Assembly: GCA_012034595.1 (NCBI GenBank)
Contig: JAAUPE010000042.1
Location: 1 to 50,128 of the forward strand
Source: Calothrix sp. CSU_2_0
GTDB taxonomy: Bacteria; Cyanobacteriota; Cyanobacteriia; Cyanobacteriales; Nostocaceae
Direction of reading: 5' to 3'
Length of the DNA stretch: 50,128 nt
Position 1 is the stretch's first letter; each line of letters opens with the position of its first letter. Shown here piece by piece: positions 8,440-16,608 of this stretch. The notes under the pieces were generated by a model. It had not been told where the DNA came from, made no database searches, and saw only the letters and a list, made by a program, of their open reading frames with translations. The position numbers and the translations under genes were made by a program.

Positions 8440-9739
8440 CTACCCAACACCCATCTGAGTACAGATAGGGTGTGGGCTTCCCAATTCACGGGGGATTGCC
8501 TCTGCCGCCATAGATTTTTTACGTCCTGATGACTTTGGTCTTACATCCCCTCCAAGGGCAGAAGCGCTAGTTCCTAACGCCCATAATCGCAAACCTTCAT
8601 TTCTAATATTGATTGCAGCATTGATGTCTCTATCATGCTGTCTCTGGCAGTGAGGACAGTCTACAAACCTTATACCCAATGAATCATAACCTTGTCTTGA
8701 AAAGTTTTGTGGAAGGAAACCTTCCCCACAAACTTTTCGCTTTTGCAACATTGGAATGGGTAGTAGAGTCTCACTACAAAGTTGAGAAGATGGGAAGAAA
8801 CGACCTATCTCTTGATAAGTATGACCAAATCTTTCAGCTTTGTATTTAAGCATGGTTAGAAACATTCCCCATCCTTGGTCTGATATTGACTTTGCCAAGT
8901 TTGGATTTTTTACCATATTCTTAACTGCCAAATCTTCTACACAAATAACTTGGTTTTCGTATGCTATTTTGCGAGATAGCTTGTGTAGAAAAGTCTTCAC
9001 GTACTCTAGCCCCACGGCTAGAAACTTTTGCCACTAAACATTTAGCTTTACGACGTTTATTAGATGTTTTATCCGTCTTCTTAGCTAATTTCTTTTGTTT
9101 GCGCTTTCTATTCTTTTCTAGTTTGGCTAATTGCTTTTTTAGGTAGGTCATATTTTTGAGCCTTCCGAAGTTATAGCAAAAGTTTTTAAGTCCAAGGTCA
9201 ACACCAATAGCATCCCTAATCGCAACTACTGGCGCGTCTTCTTGGTTGAAAAGAATAGACGCATAATACCTACCATCTGCATTTTTGGATATAGTTACAG
9301 TCGTGAATTTTGCATTTGGCATCTGCTTGTGAAACACAGTTTTCATTAACCCCAAATTACCGGGAAACTTAATTACAGAATCCTCTGGTATGAGTTTCAC
9401 GTTTTGGGGATATTGAATCGATTGCTTACCATGCTTAGATTTAAAGTTAGGGAATTTAGTACGACCCTCAAAGAAATTGACAAAAGCACTTGAAAGATTG
9501 AACGTTACTCGCTGCAATACTTGACTATACGCAAGTCCTAACCATTCATATTCTTTTTTTAACCCTGGAAGCAACCTATCCATAGCGGCTTTAGAAAGAC
9601 CCTTTCCTGTTTCTTTGTATGCTGTTGTTGTGGCATTCAGCATATAATTCCACAGCCATCTGGTATTACCAAAACATTGAGCTAAATAGGATTCTTGCTC
9701 GTCAGAGGGATAAATTCTAACTTTAATTGCTCTATACAT
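8440..9739 (-). pseudogene. tnpB: TnpB (IS200/IS605-family OrfB), frameshifted
   Basis: RNA-guided nuclease/transposase accessory protein of an IS1341-type (TnpB-only) element. The N-terminal part (from 9739) has the helix-turn-helix start (MYRAIKVRIYPSDEQE) and the RuvC-I motif GVDLGLKNF; a Lys/Arg-rich segment follows. The frame is lost near 8989-8992, where a T4 run on the coding strand appears to hold one base too many. The other frame continues FLHKLSRKIAYENQVICVED (RuvC-II Glu), the zinc-finger CPHC, and RuvC-III HDRDINAAINI. All three catalytic acids survive but in two frames. The first zinc knuckle is not a normal CxxC: about 25 extra residues lie between LCSE and DSLGIRF. The C terminus reads into the right-end hairpin. 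No tnpA is adjacent. Confidence 0.85.
8447..8473. repeat. Right-end hairpin of the tnpB element
   Basis: Stem ACACCC-ATCTG / CAGAT-A-GGGTGT with an AGTA loop and one bulged A. The same architecture with compensating base changes occurs at 9924-9950. Confidence 0.75.
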
Positions 9740-10087
9740 GGTATCGACCTTACCGTGTTTACATATTTATGGTAACAGATATTTTTATAGTTGTGTCAAC
9801 CAAAACAAAATCTAACAGCTCGTTTCGTCGTTGTAGTCTTCCTGGTTTTCGCTGCGTACCCTGCGGGAAGCAAGCTACAAATATAGTCAGACTACACTCC
9901 TCACTCACTCGCAATTCATCTCAACACTGACCTGAGTACAGGTACAGTGTGAGCCTTCTTGCTGTTTAAGGTAAGGAGTATTATTCTAATTCAAATTTGA
10001 GTATAACCGCCAAGACGCAGAGGACGCAGAGAAAATAAAGAAGTTGGTGAATCCCCTACTGATTAATTCTGATTCCTAAATTGTTCT
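9740..10087. other. Left flank of the tnpB element and spacer to the next gene
   Basis: No gene seen. Contains a palindromic interspersed repeat (9849-9880, CCCTGCGGGAAGCAAGCTAC core), the left-end hairpin, and at 10007-10033 a copy of the dispersed CCGCCAAGACGCAGAG motif, also found at 14729-14744. Confidence 0.5.
9924..9950. repeat. Left-end hairpin of the tnpB element
   Basis: Stem ACACTG-ACCTG / CAGGT-A-CAGTGT with the same AGTA loop and bulged A as the right-end hairpin. Differences in both stem halves are compensated, so base pairing is preserved. Confidence 0.75.
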
Positions 10088-13009
10088 TCAATAGGGTCTA
10101 AGGTCATTATCGATTTCTATAATACCCCTAGAACCATCGATTCGGACACGTTGACCATCTTGTAATACCCAAGTCGCATTTCTCACATCCATGATTGCGG
10201 GTATTCCGTACTCACGGGCGAGGATAGCACCGTGGGAAAGCCTACCACCAGCATCGGCGATGATTCCTTTTGCCCGAACTAATAAAGGTGCCCAGCCGGA
10301 ATCGGTATAAGGCACTACTAAAATTGTATCTGATTCGATTTCTGGGATATCTTGTAAATTTCGTAATACCTTAACCCTTCCTTCCGCTTGTCCTGGACTT
10401 GCGGGAATACCTTGTAAAATTTGGTCGGGGGCAAGGGCAGGCATTAAAGCGGGTATAATTGGGGGAGTATTGCCGTATACTAGTAGGGGCATGGGGTTCA
10501 TTTCCTTATCGCGTTCGAGTTGCGATCGCCTTCTTAAAACTAGTACTTGTAAGCGACTCAGCATATCTGGATTGGGTGCTTCGATTAGTTGGCGAATTTC
10601 CTCAAATTCTAAAAAGAAAATATCGTCTTTTTGCGATAACATTCCATAATTCAACCACTGTTTTTCTAAAGCAATAAAACACCAACGCAGTTCTGCCAGC
10701 AATCGCGAATATATCTCAGTTACCTGTCCTTTTATGTCTACGCGACTTTGGACAAACATATTACTTTTTTTGCGGCGTTTTTTCACAGTTCCGGGCTGAT
10801 TTCCCAACATAAACTGCACTAATAGCCTTTTAACAGCTTCAGGTTCTTCTTTCCAAGTGGGAACAGCAATATCAGTACCAACTTCGCTTAAATAACCGTA
10901 GCGCTGTAATATAGATTCAAATTCAGCGAGAATTTTTTGCCCTTCGCTGGAAACTGCTAAATCCTCAAAGACATTATCAGGGTCAAAACTAACAGCTAAA
11001 CCAGTATTGGGTTCTTCATTCGCTATATTGGCACATAATACCTGTTTGGCTTGTGTTGCTAATTCTTGCAATACTCTTATCGCGGCAACTTCGGGAGTAC
11101 GACTGTTATCAATATCCAAATCTTTGACTTTAAATATCGACTGTCGTAAAGCTGCACTCAGAGGAGCCAAAATACTGTAATAAGTTGCCCTTTGCAACAA
11201 TTCTAAAATATAGTCAATGCGTGTTAATAATTTTTGTGGGTCTAAATCATCAACCATTTCCTGTGATAGTTGCGACATCCCTACAGTAAATCTAACCCGG
11301 TTATCGCGCTGAAAGTCCTGTTTTAGGGACAGTTCGCGACCTAATAACCGCAGCAATCCAGGTAAATTTTGTAACGTTGTATCCAGAGGTGGCTTACTCA
11401 TCTTTGCCCCACGGGTTAAAAATTCCAAGCTTTCTGGGGGTAAACCCATGCGTCGGAAGATTTGCCCTAATAAAGTCGCGTTGAAGTAAGCATGGGAAAA
11501 ATGTAACGTTGCCGTTTCATTAAAGTCTAAACCTAAAGAACGCTCCCCTAAAGCGATCGCAAAAATTCCTCCCCACACACCACATGTTAAAGGACGATTG
11601 ATCGACCAAGTTAAGGGACGAATTAAACCGGGGATGACTTCAGCAGCGATTTTGCGCGTCCAAATTGGTAATAAAGTGGTGATGGGACGGGTTTGCAATA
11701 CCCACAAAGTTTGACCGTCATAACTCCATTCAATATCTTGGGGAATGCCGTGATACCGTTCTTCGAGGTGACGAGCTAAATAGGCAACTTGCTTGATAAT
11801 TACTGGGGGAACTTTACCTTGTCCTTCAAGATAGATAAAGGAAACATCATCGTTTTCCACCATAAAAGCTCGATATTGTTCGGGTGTCACCCTTCCTGAG
11901 ACAATTTGGGTTGGGCTTCCCGGTAATGCTTCAATCACAATCGCATCGACTTCCTGGGTAATTGGATCGCGACTAAATGCCACACCCGAATAGACACTAC
12001 GGATTTGTTGCTGGACTAAAACCGCCATTGCGGCTTCTTTGACATTGCGATCGCGACGATATTGTACCGCACCAGGATTATTATATGAAGCTTGGGTGCG
12101 ATTAATCGCACTTAGTAATCCTTGTTTGGTCGTTACATTCAAAATACTTTCATATTGTCCCGCAGCAGAAGCGGTATCCGTATCCTCACCAATTGCGGAA
12201 GAACGGACAACCAAAGGTGATAATTCCGATGGTTGGAGAATATCGATTAAATTTTGTGCATCTTCGTAGGGGAGAAGTACCCAACCTTTGGGTACTTGAT
12301 AACCCCAACGCTTGATTTCTGCTAGTTTTGCTGCTTTATTACCAACAAAATCCGCATCAAGTTCATCATCCAAAGTTAGAACCGATGATTTGTCACCACG
12401 AAAAAAATTCATTGCAGCTTGTGACTCAGTAGTTGCCTCAGTTGTCGGTAAATCTAAATCATCAGGAATTTGATTGTATATCCAAGCTAATAACCCTGCC
12501 AGTGCGATCGCGGCAAACAATCGAAATCCGTCTTCCGAATGCAGCAACCTGACAATAATGGGGAATACGATTAACACCCCATATTTAGCCGTTTGTCGCG
12601 AGCGAATAATTGTAAAACTAATCCCAGCCAATAATAAAACAAATATAGCCGCCAATGGGTCATGTACTGCGAATCCCCAAACAACATTCGTTGTTCCAGC
12701 ACCGTTAGCAACAAAATATCGACCTAAAACTAAAGTAATTAATGCCAGCAATTCCCATGCAGAACCATCATCAAAGACAGCACGTGCTAACAAAACTGCG
12801 GCAATACCCTTAAATGCTTCCGATAATACTGCTAGCGTTCCCACCAGGGTTCCCCCGTGGTAAAAAGCAGCCGAAACACCAATATTACCAGTACCGAGCT
12901 GTGCCAATTGCTTTTTTGACAACGAAGAAGTAATCCAAGCAATTAGCGGCAACGCACCCAAGAGCGGGCAAATTACGAATATAACTAAAAAACCCCTGAG
13001 TTCAAGCAT
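10088..13009 (-). CDS. PlsY-like membrane domain fused to a dikinase-type (PEP-synthase/rifampin phosphotransferase-like) enzyme
   Basis: A 973-residue fusion. Residues 1-190 are hydrophobic with several membrane segments and resemble glycerol-3-phosphate acyltransferase PlsY: LGTGNIGVSAAF recalls its GSGNxGATN motif and SEAFKG its DVLKG motif. The PlsY GGKGVAT motif is replaced by GAGTTNV, so acyltransferase activity is doubtful. From about 210 to 450 there is a PPDK/PEP-synthase N-terminal ATP-binding domain (GNKAAKLAEI, VVRSSAIGEDT, VLQTRPIT). A long helical linker follows. Residues about 885-970 form the swivelling phosphohistidine domain, GGRLSHGAILAREYGIPAI with His926. The C-terminal PEP/pyruvate-binding barrel is absent, as in rifampin phosphotransferases. 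The substrate is unknown; a membrane-tethered ATP-dependent phosphotransfer is inferred. Single-gene unit. Confidence 0.75.
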   Translation of the reverse strand: MLELRGFLVIFVICPLLGALPLIAWITSSLSKKQLAQLGTGNIGVSAAFYHGGTLVGTLAVLSEAFKGIAAVLLARAVFDDGSAWELLALITLVLGRYFVANGAGTTNVVWGFAVHDPLAAIFVLLLAGISFTIIRSRQTAKYGVLIVFPIIVRLLHSEDGFRLFAAIALAGLLAWIYNQIPDDLDLPTTEATTESQAAMNFFRGDKSSVLTLDDELDADFVGNKAAKLAEIKRWGYQVPKGWVLLPYEDAQNLIDILQPSELSPLVVRSSAIGEDTDTASAAGQYESILNVTTKQGLLSAINRTQASYNNPGAVQYRRDRNVKEAAMAVLVQQQIRSVYSGVAFSRDPITQEVDAIVIEALPGSPTQIVSGRVTPEQYRAFMVENDDVSFIYLEGQGKVPPVIIKQVAYLARHLEERYHGIPQDIEWSYDGQTLWVLQTRPITTLLPIWTRKIAAEVIPGLIRPLTWSINRPLTCGVWGGIFAIALGERSLGLDFNETATLHFSHAYFNATLLGQIFRRMGLPPESLEFLTRGAKMSKPPLDTTLQNLPGLLRLLGRELSLKQDFQRDNRVRFTVGMSQLSQEMVDDLDPQKLLTRIDYILELLQRATYYSILAPLSAALRQSIFKVKDLDIDNSRTPEVAAIRVLQELATQAKQVLCANIANEEPNTGLAVSFDPDNVFEDLAVSSEGQKILAEFESILQRYGYLSEVGTDIAVPTWKEEPEAVKRLLVQFMLGNQPGTVKKRRKKSNMFVQSRVDIKGQVTEIYSRLLAELRWCFIALEKQWLNYGMLSQKDDIFFLEFEEIRQLIEAPNPDMLSRLQVLVLRRRSQLERDKEMNPMPLLVYGNTPPIIPALMPALAPDQILQGIPASPGQAEGRVKVLRNLQDIPEIESDTILVVPYTDSGWAPLLVRAKGIIADAGGRLSHGAILAREYGIPAIMDVRNATWVLQDGQRVRIDGSRGIIEIDNDLRPY

Positions 13010-13016
13010 CCTTAAA

Positions 13017-13056
13017 TTTGGATTTTAGACCTACCTTCAATGTAGATTCAAAATCC
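13017..13056. repeat. Inverted repeat upstream of the fusion gene
   Basis: TTGGATTTT and AAAATCCAA arms flank about 20 nt directly upstream of the start codon at 13009. They resemble the dispersed AATCCAAAATC motif seen before other genes, so they may be repeat-derived and not regulatory. Confidence 0.35.
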
Positions 13057-13163
13057 AAGACTAAAATAATTTTTTTTGATTTTTTGAGCGCATGGCAAGC
13101 ACGCACACTCGGTTGCTTATTCTAGCGTCTTTGTGACAGTTTTTTTATCTTAATCAAAAATTA

Positions 13164-13203
13164 ATTGCGTAAAAACGTTAGATATAACGCTTCTACGCAA
13201 TTT
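13164..13203 (-). terminator. Terminator of the 46-residue membrane protein gene
   Basis: Perfect 9-bp arms AATTGCGTA (13164-13172) and TACGCAATT (13195-13203) with an inner CGTT/AACG pairing. On the minus strand it is followed by TTTTTG, and it lies 50 bp after the stop codon of the gene at 13254. Confidence 0.7.
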
Positions 13204-13253
13204 AATGATGAAATGAAGTCAAAGTTAAGACAATTCTGAAATTCTGAAAATGA

Positions 13254-13394
13254 TTAATTTACAGCGTAAGCAGATTGTAAAGCCCAGATAATCAAAGCCG
13301 CAATTGACCCTAGCAATATCACAGTCGAAATGGTGACAAGCTTAGGAGCATCAGCACCATCAAATTTCATGATGCCTCGGTTCAAATCGGACAT
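13254..13394 (-). CDS. Small single-span membrane protein (46 residues)
   Basis: Reading frame of 46 residues: MSDLNRGIMKFDGADAPKLV, then a hydrophobic segment from about 20 to 40 (TISTVILLGSIAALIIWALQ) and a short tail ending in AYAVN. The composition, one predicted transmembrane helix and a soluble N terminus, is typical of small thylakoid subunits of photosystem or NDH-1 complexes, but I do not recognise it as a particular named subunit. Evidence that it is real: a GAGGGG Shine-Dalgarno 11 bp before the ATG, a canonical terminator 50 bp downstream, and coding-like codon use. Confidence 0.7.
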   Translation of the reverse strand: MSDLNRGIMKFDGADAPKLVTISTVILLGSIAALIIWALQSAYAVN

Positions 13395-13625
13395 ACGTTT
13401 GTAAGCCCCTCTATTAAGTGAATAAGTAAATTTAAAGTTCTAACTCGCTCGTCTTGATTGTAGTCTTTCTATCGCCAAAATATAGGATAAATTAGTTAAG
13501 AATATGATTGAGATTTATAACAAAATACACAGTTATATTTACTGATACCAAAAATTGTAAAATCCCCGTGGTAATTACCATCATCCATCAAGTCATTTTG
13601 GAAAAATTAGTATAAGATGTGACTT

Positions 13626-14651
13626 TTGGCTCGTAGTAAATTTAATGATAATTTAACGAATGCTGGGGTAAATTTGGTGAAAATAGCACTATTAATCATT
13701 TTGGCTGTGGTTTTCGGAGCGACAATAGTTGCTGAATTGGTTTTGCGATCGCGATATGGATTTGGTAGTCCTTTAATTTATATTGGTGATGGGGAAATTG
13801 GTTATTTGCTTGCACCAAATCAAAACACCCGTCGTAATGGCAAACGCATCGAAATCAACGAATACTCGATGCGTAGTCCCCAAATCGAGAAAATACCATC
13901 ATCTTCAACATTACGAATACTCTTATTAGGGGATTCTATCGCTAATGGTGGTTGGTGGACTGACCAAAAAGAAACTATTTCCAGCTTAATGATGGATTCA
14001 TTAACAAATACTTATAGAAACACTTCAGTAAATACTCTTAAATACGAAAAAATACAAGTATTAAATGCCTCTGCAAATTCCTGGGGTCCAAGGAATGAAT
14101 TAGCCTATCTACAGAAGTTTGGCACATTTGGAACCCAAGCGATCGTACTATTAATTAATACCGATGACTTATTTGCAACCAAACCAACATCATTACCAGT
14201 GGGAAGAGATAAAAACTATCCCGATCGCACACCATTTCTCAACCTAGCCTTAATCGAAGTATATCAGCGTTATATCGAGAAATCACCAGCGATTCCCGAA
14301 CTAGAAGCAATTCAAAAAGAGAGTGGAGACAGAATCGGAGTCAACCTAGAAGCAATCGCTAAAATTCATGCGATCGCAAATCAGCATAACATTAAATTTC
14401 TTCTGGTAATGACTCCTCTAAAACGGGAACTTGGCAATAATTCTCGTGACTATGAAATCAAAGCAAGACAAAGATTAATCGAATTTACCAAAGCACAAGG
14501 AATCACATATATAGATTTTCTACCTTTATTTGACGCGCATCAAGACCCCAAAACTTTATATCATGACCATATACATTTAAATTTGCAGGGAAATAAATTT
14601 GTTAATGTCGTCATCGAAGAGAATTTATTGAAATTGTTGCAAAGCAGATAA
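13626..14651 (+). CDS. SGNH/GDSL-family hydrolase, membrane-anchored
   Basis: A 341-residue protein with an N-terminal membrane anchor or signal (residues 17-39, LVKIALLIILAVVFGATIVA) and an extracytoplasmic SGNH-hydrolase domain. The catalytic elements are visible: block I LLLGDSIANGG with Ser104, an Asn-containing ASANSWGPRNEL (block III), and the C-terminal D314-x-x-H317 in HDHIHLNLQGN. Enzymes of this type act as esterases, lipases or acetyl-transfer/deacetylation enzymes on polysaccharides; the substrate here is unknown. The only in-frame start near the 5' end is TTG at 13626, because the ATG at 13617 is followed directly by a stop, so the start is uncertain by a few residues. No operon partner. 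Confidence 0.82.
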   Translation: MARSKFNDNLTNAGVNLVKIALLIILAVVFGATIVAELVLRSRYGFGSPLIYIGDGEIGYLLAPNQNTRRNGKRIEINEYSMRSPQIEKIPSSSTLRILLLGDSIANGGWWTDQKETISSLMMDSLTNTYRNTSVNTLKYEKIQVLNASANSWGPRNELAYLQKFGTFGTQAIVLLINTDDLFATKPTSLPVGRDKNYPDRTPFLNLALIEVYQRYIEKSPAIPELEAIQKESGDRIGVNLEAIAKIHAIANQHNIKFLLVMTPLKRELGNNSRDYEIKARQRLIEFTKAQGITYIDFLPLFDAHQDPKTLYHDHIHLNLQGNKFVNVVIEENLLKLLQSR

Positions 14652-14728
14652 TATAAGATTTTATATCTCCCATCTACCGTATACTCCAATACGGTTCAGT
14701 TAAGACTAAACTATTCAATATTTTAAAC

Positions 14729-14752
14729 CGCCAAGACGCAGAGAACGCCAAG
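14729..14752. repeat. Dispersed CCGCCAAGACGCAGAG motif
   Basis: The same motif occurs at 10007-10033; related sequences on the other strand are at 25662-25695. Likely a multicopy intergenic repeat of this genome. Confidence 0.5.
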
Positions 14753-14775
14753 GAAGAAACTGTATTGCCATATAC

Positions 14776-15153
14776 TCAATGAGTGGCAAACTCAGTAAAC
14801 TGACGCATATAAGGAGAATGAAAAGCCAAAACAATATCATCTTTTGGTACACCCATTTCCAGCAATTGGGTAGCAATCCCGACTTCAGTACCATCATGCT
14901 GAATCCAGATTTTGCCATTGATAATATCGAGATGCAAACTACATCCATGTGTTCGACGATTACCACGCCAACCAGTGTGTAATAATAAATAGCGATCGCG
15001 ATCGCAATCTATAATTGCTTGTGTTTCAATGCCTTCCCCTTCAGGAGTTATCGGTTGGTGCGATAAGCGGAGCTTAATGCCTCCGGCATATCGTCTTTCT
15101 GCCCGTTCTAAAATCAATTGTTGGATAATTTGACGATATTGCTCTACAGCCAT
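14776..15153 (-). CDS. xisI: XisI family protein
   Basis: A 125-residue member of the XisI family, first described as one of the factors that control excision of the fdxN element during heterocyst differentiation. Recognised from VEQYRQIIQQLILERAE at the N terminus, the central DCDRDRYLLLHTGWRGNRRTHGC and the LLEMGVPKDDIVLAFHSP motif before the C terminus. It overlaps the end of xisH by 10 bp, so translation is probably coupled. No XisF-type recombinase gene is in the window, and many cyanobacteria carry unlinked xisHI pairs, so a role in fdxN excision should not be assumed. Confidence 0.93.
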   Translation of the reverse strand: MAVEQYRQIIQQLILERAERRYAGGIKLRLSHQPITPEGEGIETQAIIDCDRDRYLLLHTGWRGNRRTHGCSLHLDIINGKIWIQHDGTEVGIATQLLEMGVPKDDIVLAFHSPYMRQFTEFATH

Positions 15154-15551
15154 TGGGTAATAACCTCCCGTTTCTCATCGTAAACTAATAGATAAATTTG
15201 AGTTCTTTCCACTACCGAGCGAACAAAGCGACGCTGGAAAAACGAGTTATAAATTGATTCAGGTATTGCCAGATAAAGTTTTCTTTCTGGTTCAAATTCT
15301 TCAAGTGCAAATTTATAATTCATAAATTGTCCAAGTGCAGTATGGAAATCTGATACGTTTGAACGTCCGATGAAACTCTTGATTTCCACTGCAATTTTTT
15401 CCCCTGCTCGTTCCGCAGCTAACATCTCTGCTGCCAAGTCTATTTCAAAGTCTACATCTCCAACACTCATTTCCAAAGGATCGGCTGTAATTGTCCATCC
15501 TTCTTTCTCAAGGGCTATTTTAACTGCATCATGAAAGCGGTCTTTAGCCAT
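15144..15551 (-). CDS. xisH: XisH family protein (PD-(D/E)XK nuclease-like fold)
   Basis: From ATG 15551 a 135-residue XisH protein (the frame also has an ATG at 15560). It begins MAKDRFHDAVKIALEKEGW and carries the nuclease-like core VDFEIDLAAEM ... KIAVEIKSF, consistent with the D...ExK motif of the PD-(D/E)XK superfamily. The second half, SDFHTALGQFMNYKFALEE, is diagnostic of XisH. It is the first gene of the xisH-xisI pair. The combination of a nuclease fold with a small partner suggests a toxin/partner or DNA-processing pair; this is inference. Confidence 0.93.
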   Translation of the reverse strand: MAKDRFHDAVKIALEKEGWTITADPLEMSVGDVDFEIDLAAEMLAAERAGEKIAVEIKSFIGRSNVSDFHTALGQFMNYKFALEEFEPERKLYLAIPESIYNSFFQRRFVRSVVERTQIYLLVYDEKREVITQWL

Positions 15552-15610
15552 TACACTCAATTCTAGTGTTTACCTTCTATTCTAACAAAAAAAACACTAC
15601 AAAATACTTT

Positions 15611-15730
15611 TTATTTAATAGAATATAATAAAATTACACGAACAATACCAGTTTGACTTATTACTATTGGTTTATCTAATAACAACTCACCCTTATCGTT
15701 AACCCTTCCTGTAACTTCTACTACTTTCAT
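15611..15730 (-). CDS. Truncated antitoxin-like protein (39 residues)
   Basis: Frame MKVVEVTGRVNDKGELLLDK continues with PIVISQTGIVRVILLYSIK and a stop. The first half closely resembles the start of a small cyanobacterial antitoxin-like family (typically V(T/K)GRVNExGELELDxP...VRVIIL, about 70-90 residues), so this looks like a copy cut short after the first beta-strand unit. It lies 60 bp upstream of xisH in the same direction and may be a remnant of a toxin-antitoxin operon. Confidence 0.5.
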   Translation of the reverse strand: MKVVEVTGRVNDKGELLLDKPIVISQTGIVRVILLYSIK

Positions 15731-15798
15731 AATTGCGATCGCAATTTATTCTCTCTCCCATTTATAATTACTTATAGCTTAAAATAGCTATAGTTATT

Positions 15799-16122
15799 AT
15801 GAAGGCAGCTATGGTTTCGGTAATTTCCGAACATATTGAAATCACTCCCGGAGTGTGTGGGGGTAAACCACGTATTGCAGGACATCGTATTACTGTACAA
15901 AATGTCGTGATTTGGCACGAAAAAACTGGAATGTCGCCCGATGAAATTGTATCCCAATATCCAAGTATTACCCTAGCGGATGTGTATGCAGCTTTAGCCT
16001 ATTATCACGATAATCTTGAGGAAATTCGTACCTCAATAGAAGCAGATGAAGAATTTGTTCGGCAATTACAGCAACAAACCCCTTCTTTACTTCAGGGTAA
16101 GTTAGGAATTCGGGATGCCTAG
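15799..16122 (+). CDS. DUF433-family antitoxin
   Basis: A 107-residue protein with the DUF433 helix-turn-helix-like domain: ITPGVCGGKPRIAGHRITVQ (16-35), then the typical MSPDEIVSQYPSITLADVYAALAYYHDN. The family is the antitoxin/DNA-binding partner of DUF5615 PIN-like toxins. Its stop overlaps the start of the toxin gene by 8 bp, the usual coupled arrangement. It is transcribed divergently from the xisHI side, with promoters expected in the 70-bp gap. Alternative start at Met5. Confidence 0.88.
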   Translation: MKAAMVSVISEHIEITPGVCGGKPRIAGHRITVQNVVIWHEKTGMSPDEIVSQYPSITLADVYAALAYYHDNLEEIRTSIEADEEFVRQLQQQTPSLLQGKLGIRDA

Positions 16123-16411
16123 AACAATTCTATTTCACCTTGATGAAAATATTAGTAATGTTATCGCGGAGGGTTTGCGTCGTCGTTATATAGATGTGAC
16201 TACAACTCCAGAACAAGCGCTGGTTTCAGTATCAGATGAAGAACAACTAGCTTTTTGCGTTTCACAAGGAAGGGTAATTTTTACGTCTGATGCTGATTTT
16301 CTTCGTCTTCATCACACAGGTACTAACCACGCTGGGATTATTTACTGTCATCAAGGTAGTCGTTCAGCAGGGGAGATTATTCGCACTCTTGTTAATGAAA
16401 AATCATCTTGA
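16115..16411 (+). CDS. DUF5615 PIN-like toxin
   Basis: A 98-residue PIN-fold (Mut7-C-like) protein. The acidic residues expected for the metal site are seen in FHLDENIS (Asp10, Glu11), and in RVIFTSDADFLRLH (Asp at about 57 and 59). Such toxins are presumed RNases neutralised by the DUF433 partner encoded immediately upstream. The start ATG overlaps the antitoxin stop. The protein is intact and of normal length. Confidence 0.85.
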   Translation: MPRTILFHLDENISNVIAEGLRRRYIDVTTTPEQALVSVSDEEQLAFCVSQGRVIFTSDADFLRLHHTGTNHAGIIYCHQGSRSAGEIIRTLVNEKSS

Positions 16412-16459
16412 GTTCATTTAAAGATACTTTCGCTTAATAAATAAGTACAACAAAACCAG

Positions 16460-16539
16460 GAAGTCGGGTTCCTGCCCCACGCAAAATCTCCAACTCAGCA
16501 CGACTAACCTAGTAACCCGACTTCTAACCCCACGCAAAA
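16460..16539. repeat. Inverted and direct repeat between the PIN toxin and uvrA
   Basis: GAAGTCGGGTT (16460-16470) and AACCCGACTTC (16514-16524) form an 11-bp inverted repeat. Each arm is followed by a CCCCACGCAAAA direct repeat (16475-16486 and 16528-16539). The region lies between two convergent genes and could act as a bidirectional terminator or be a repeat insertion. Confidence 0.5.
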
Positions 16540-16608
16540 ACAGAAATTTCAATTACTTCTCAACCACGATATTCTCTACACAGTAACAGTCGCGATACGT
16601 CCTTGACG

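Larger units (their letters stand above)
8440..9960 (-). mobile_element. IS200/IS605-type element (IS1341-like, tnpB only)
   Basis: The tnpB pseudogene is bounded by two hairpins in the same orientation, 8447-8473 and 9924-9950, which I take as the right and left ends. Exact termini are not certain because this family makes no target duplication or terminal inverted repeat. The left end has about 220 bp of non-coding sequence before the tnpB start. The region overlapping the tnpB 3' end and right end would be the expected site of the guide (omega/re) RNA by analogy with the family. Confidence 0.65.
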
